This document shows positions 61,266 through 64,000 of a stretch of 64,000 nucleotides of DNA, one piece after another (position 1 is the stretch's first letter; each line of letters starts with the position of its first letter). Below the pieces are notes generated by a model, which was not told where the DNA came from, did no database searches, and saw only the letters and a program-made list of their open reading frames with translations. The position numbers and the translations under genes are program-made. Source of the stretch: Streptomyces goshikiensis (GTDB lineage: Bacteria; Actinomycetota; Actinomycetes; Streptomycetales; Streptomycetaceae). Location of the stretch: contig NZ_BMVE01000001.1 of NCBI RefSeq assembly GCF_014650555.1, positions 124,001-188,000 on the forward strand, read 5' to 3'.

Positions 61266-62849
61266 CTACTGCGGCGGGTTGCCGTGCTTGCGCGACGGCA
61301 GGTCGGCGTGCTTGTTGCGGAGCATCGCCAGTGCGCTGATCAGAGTGGAACGGGTCTCGGCGGGGTCGATGACGTCGTCGACGAGGCCGCGTTCGGCGGC
61401 GTAGTACGGGTGCATCAGCTCGGCCTTGTACTCCTTGACCATGCGCGCGCGCATCGCCTCGGGGTCTTCGGCGTCCGCGATCTGCTTGCGGAAGATGACG
61501 TTGGCCGCGCCCTCGGCGCCCATCACGGCGATCTCGTTGGTCGGCCACGCGTAGGTGATGTCGGCACCGATGGACTGCGAGTCCATCACGATGTACGCAC
61601 CGCCGTACGCCTTGCGCAGGATCAGCGAGATCCGCGGCACGGTCGCGTTGCAGTACGCGTACAGCAGCTTGGCGCCGTGGCGGATGATGCCGCCGTGCTC
61701 CTGGTCGACACCGGGCAGGAAGCCGGGGACGTCCAGGAGCGTGATGATCGGGATGTTGAAGGCGTCACAGAGCTGGACGAACCGTGCGGCCTTCTCCGAG
61801 GCGTGGATGTCCAGGACACCGGCGAGGTGACCGGGCTGGTTCGCGACGATGCCGACGACCTGCCCGTCCAGACGCGCCAGCGCGCAGATGATGTTGCGGG
61901 CCCAGCGCTCGTGGATCTCCAGGACGTCGCCCTCGTCGACGAGTTCCTCGATGACCTTGAGCATGTCGTACGGGCGGTTGCCGTCGGCGGGCACCAGGTC
62001 CAGCAGGACGTCCGAGCGGCGCTCCGCCGGGTCGCCGGTGTCGTGGACCGGCGGGTTCTCACGGTTGTTGGAGGGCAGCATCGAGATGAGGTAGCGGACC
62101 TCCGAGATGCAGGTCTCCTCGTCGTCGTACGCGAAGTGCGCAACGCCCGAGGTCTCCGCGTGCACGTCGGCGCCGCCCAGACCGTTCTGCGAGATCTCCT
62201 CGCCCGTCACCGCCCGGACCACGTCCGGACCGGTGATGAACATCTGCGAGGTGTCACGGACCATGAACACGAAGTCCGTCAGCGCCGGCGAGTACGCCGC
62301 ACCGCCCGCGCACGGGCCCAGCATCACCGAGATCTGCGGGATCACACCCGAGGCCTTCGTGTTCCGCTGGAAGATCCCGCCGTAACCGGCCAGCGCCGAG
62401 ACGCCCTCCTGGATACGCGCACCCGCACCGTCGTTCAGCGACACCAGCGGCGCACCCGCCGCGATCGCCATGTCCATGATCTTGTGGATCTTCGTCGCGT
62501 GCGCCTCACCCAGCGCGCCACCGAAGATCCGGAAGTCGTGCGCGTAGACGAAGACCGTCCGGCCCTCGACCTTCCCCCACCCCGTGATCACACCATCGGT
62601 GTAGGGCTTCTTGCCCTCCAGACCGAACCCGGTCGCCCGGTGCCGGCGCAACTGCTCGACCTCATGGAACGAACCCTCGTCAAGGAGCAGCGCGATCCGC
62701 TCCCGGGCCGTCAGCTTGCCCTTGGCGTGCTGCGCCTCGGTCGCCCGGTCGCTGGGGCCGCGCCGGGCCTGCTCGCGCAGGTCGTGCAGCTCGGCCACAC
62801 GGCCACGGGCATCCGTCGGCTCGCTCGAAGTCTGATCCACAACGGTCAT
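61266..62849 (-). CDS. accB: Acyl-CoA carboxylase beta (carboxyltransferase) subunit
   Basis: 527 residues. Carboxyltransferase marks include KGKLTARERIALLLDEGSF, SLNDGAGARIQEGVSALAGYG, MLGPCAGGAAYSPALTDF and VPGFLPGVDQEHGGIIRHGAK. It transfers carboxyl groups from biotin to acetyl- or propionyl-CoA; the adjacent epsilon gene points to the AccB type of S. coelicolor, which makes malonyl- and methylmalonyl-CoA. The biotinylated alpha subunit is not in this window. Confidence 0.95.
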   Translation of the reverse strand: MTVVDQTSSEPTDARGRVAELHDLREQARRGPSDRATEAQHAKGKLTARERIALLLDEGSFHEVEQLRRHRATGFGLEGKKPYTDGVITGWGKVEGRTVFVYAHDFRIFGGALGEAHATKIHKIMDMAIAAGAPLVSLNDGAGARIQEGVSALAGYGGIFQRNTKASGVIPQISVMLGPCAGGAAYSPALTDFVFMVRDTSQMFITGPDVVRAVTGEEISQNGLGGADVHAETSGVAHFAYDDEETCISEVRYLISMLPSNNRENPPVHDTGDPAERRSDVLLDLVPADGNRPYDMLKVIEELVDEGDVLEIHERWARNIICALARLDGQVVGIVANQPGHLAGVLDIHASEKAARFVQLCDAFNIPIITLLDVPGFLPGVDQEHGGIIRHGAKLLYAYCNATVPRISLILRKAYGGAYIVMDSQSIGADITYAWPTNEIAVMGAEGAANVIFRKQIADAEDPEAMRARMVKEYKAELMHPYYAAERGLVDDVIDPAETRSTLISALAMLRNKHADLPSRKHGNPPQ

Positions 62850-63020
62850 GTACTGACCTTACGAAGCCGGTCCCCGAAAACCCTCCGTTGGATCCACACA
62901 GTCTCGGGCGCGTTCCGCTGTGCGGGCCGGACAGATACTCCGAATGATGCAAGGACTTCACCAGCCGGGGCGGGTGCCCGTTGTGGGGGTCCAACAAAAT
63001 CTCACGACGCGGGCTCAGAT

Positions 63021-63071
63021 GTTGAAATTTGAACGGAATAGGTCTAACGTCGTTCTCGTTGAAAGTTCAAC
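63021..63071 (+). promoter_or_regulatory. Promoter with two flanking operator-like sites before the YceI gene
   Basis: A -35 TTGAAA (63022-63027), a 17-base spacer and a -10 TAACGT (63045-63050). The site GTTGAAATTTGAAC (63021-63034) overlaps the -35, and the palindromic GTTGAAAGTTCAAC (63058-63071) lies just after the expected start of transcription. This is a typical MarR-type repressor layout. Confidence 0.7.
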
Positions 63072-63113
63072 AACAGCACGGCCCATCAGCAGCACGCTAT
63101 CGAGGAGGAAGTC

Positions 63114-63731
63114 ATGGGTATCTTCACCCGCCGCAGCCAGGAGTCCGCCGACGTGAACACCGCCGTCACCACGCTGGAGGTGGACCCGGCCCTGGCCGCG
63201 CTCACCGGTGACTACGTCATCGACGCCTCCCACAGCAGCGTCGGCTTCACCGTCCGCCACGCGATGGTCACCAACGTGCGCGGCAGCTTCGCCGACCACG
63301 AGGGCACCCTCCACCTGGACGGCTCGGACCCCTCCCGCTCCACCGCCTCCATCGACGTGCGGATCACCTCCGTGGACACCGGCATCGCCGACCGCGACGC
63401 CCACCTGCGCGGCGGCGACTTCTTCGACGCCGAGGCCTTCCCCCTGATGAGCTTCCGCTCCACCCGGGCGGCTCAGCTGGGCGGCGACACGTACCGCATC
63501 ACCGGTGACCTGACGATCAAGGGCGTCACGCGGCCGCTCTCCATCGACCTGGAGTTCAACGGCTCCGCCACCGACGTCTACGGCAACGAGCGCGTCGGCT
63601 TCGAGGGCACCGCCGAGATCCTGCGCTCCGACTGGGGCCTGACCTGGAACGCCGCGCTGGAGACCGGCGGCGTGATGGTCAGCGACAAGGTGAAGCTGAC
63701 CTTCGACATCTCGGCGATCAAGCAGGCCTGA
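63114..63731 (+). CDS. YceI-family protein
   Basis: 205 residues with GAGGAGG before the ATG. The lipocalin-like YceI barrel is shown by GDYVIDASHSSVGFTVRHAM, the SFADHEGTLHLDG strand, DFFDAEAFPLMSFRST and GDLTIKGVTRPLSIDLEF. YceI proteins bind isoprenoid-like lipids. Unlike the E. coli protein this one has no signal peptide, so it is probably cytoplasmic. It is likely controlled by a MarR-type repressor encoded elsewhere. Confidence 0.93.
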   Translation: MGIFTRRSQESADVNTAVTTLEVDPALAALTGDYVIDASHSSVGFTVRHAMVTNVRGSFADHEGTLHLDGSDPSRSTASIDVRITSVDTGIADRDAHLRGGDFFDAEAFPLMSFRSTRAAQLGGDTYRITGDLTIKGVTRPLSIDLEFNGSATDVYGNERVGFEGTAEILRSDWGLTWNAALETGGVMVSDKVKLTFDISAIKQA

Positions 63732-63744
63732 CGGGCGCGGACCG

Positions 63745-63769
63745 GGGGCGGCGCTAGAAGCCGCCCCCG
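63745..63769. terminator. Terminator overlapping the end of the Gly-rich gene
   Basis: GGGGGCGGC (63745-63753) and GCCGCCCCC (63761-63769) with a 7-base loop that contains the minus-strand stop codon. It probably ends YceI transcription. Confidence 0.6.
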
Positions 63770-64000
63770 CCGTCGAACCCGCCGCCCCCGTCGAAGCCGC
63801 CACCGCCGCCGAAGTCCCCGCCGCCGAAGTCGGACGGGTTGAAGTCGGCCCCGGAGACGTCCCCGCCGTCGAAGCCGTTGCCGCCGCCGAAGTCGGAGGC
63901 GTAGGCGGGGCCGGACATCATCGAACCGAGCATCGTGCCCACCAGCAGCCCGGGCAGGATGCCGCCCCCGAAGTAGCCGCCGGCCCAGGGACCGTACGCC
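63754..64000 (-). CDS. Glycine-rich C-terminal fragment of an uncharacterised protein
   Basis: Partial: the gene enters from beyond the right edge. The last 82 codons read a hydrophobic glycine-rich segment (GGYFGGGILPGLLVGTMLGS) followed by FGGG/FDGGGG repeats to the stop. This kind of tail is common at the end of Streptomyces membrane-associated or secreted proteins; the identity cannot be told from the fragment. Confidence 0.7.
   Translation of the reverse strand, partial: AYGPWAGGYFGGGILPGLLVGTMLGSMMSGPAYASDFGGGNGFDGGDVSGADFNPSDFGGGDFGGGGGFDGGGGFDGGGGF

Overview
The window is a GC-rich chromosomal segment with almost exclusively G/C third codon positions, frequent GTG/TTG starts and tightly packed genes, and it is clearly from a Streptomyces. 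From memory, the order nsdA-amtB-glnK-glnD-ffh, ftsY, smc, mutM-rnc-rpmF, coaD, recG, rpmB, thiD-thiL, ddl-gpsA, hupS, leuDC-ndgR, Gln/Glu tRNAs, gltX, two conservons and accE-accB matches the S. coelicolor region of about SCO5535-SCO5586, read in reverse. I see no insertion sequence, prophage, integrase or CRISPR array: this is core chromosome with a few species-specific embellishments.

Layout. 1-3288 (+): three-gene module of phosphotriesterase-family protein (cut by the window start), PLP aminotransferase-like protein and PLP racemase-like protein, resembling E. coli php-yhfS-yhfX. 3278-10999 (-): ffh; the nitrogen operon amtB-glnK(glnB)-glnD with a GlnR-like box; nsdA. 11395-12063 (+): primase/polymerase-domain protein. 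12151-13368 (-): ftsY. 13524-16034 (+): NCS1 permease and luciferase-like flavin oxidoreductase. 16084-22723 (-): sugar MFS transporter, smc with an unusual repeat-filled hinge, a small coiled-coil protein and acylphosphatase. 22855-24360 (+): CAP-domain exported protein and HxlR regulator. 24333-33343 (-): mutM, rnc, rpmF, DUF177, a DivIVA/AtpF-like coiled-coil protein, coaD, rsmD, recG, DAK2 protein. 33593 (+): rpmB with a structured leader. 33912-35695 (-): thiD-thiL. 35941-36698 (+): Lrp-type RAM domain protein and DUF3515 lipoprotein. 36794-39750 (-): ddl, gpsA, plsC-like. 39997-40800 (+): cofC joined in frame to a cold-shock-like domain. 40899-44104 (-): hupS, a small protein, leuD, leuC; ndgR is divergent (44224-44940, +). 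45115-45614 (-): five tRNA genes (three Glu, two Gln). 45702-49518 (-): HAD hydrolase, DUF4241, gltX, FAH-family hydrolase. 49616-49801 (-): a 61-residue peptide with a duplicated NPRRTTL motif. 50369-60899 (+): two tandem conservons, cvnA-B-C-D twice. 61039-62849 (-): accE and accB. 63114-63731 (+): YceI protein. The window ends inside a glycine-rich protein gene (-).

How it fits together. Nitrogen sensing (amtB/PII/GlnD), protein targeting (ffh, ftsY), chromosome structure (smc, hupS), RNA processing and ribosome function (rnc, rpmF, rpmB, rsmD), lipid precursors (gpsA, plsC, accB/accE) and leucine synthesis under NdgR are housekeeping. The tRNA-Glu/tRNA-Gln array lies close to gltX, the enzyme expected to charge both in organisms that use the GatCAB route. 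The two conservons differ mainly in the CvnA sensor, while CvnB and CvnD are almost identical, which suggests duplication or gene conversion with sensor divergence. The most unusual features are the smc hinge insertion, the NPRRTTL-repeat peptide, the yhf-like module, the CofC fusion, and several precise regulatory palindromes (hupS, YceI, CAP protein, LLM oxidoreductase, rpmB leader). Many convergent gene pairs are separated by long perfect hairpins, some reaching into coding sequence.
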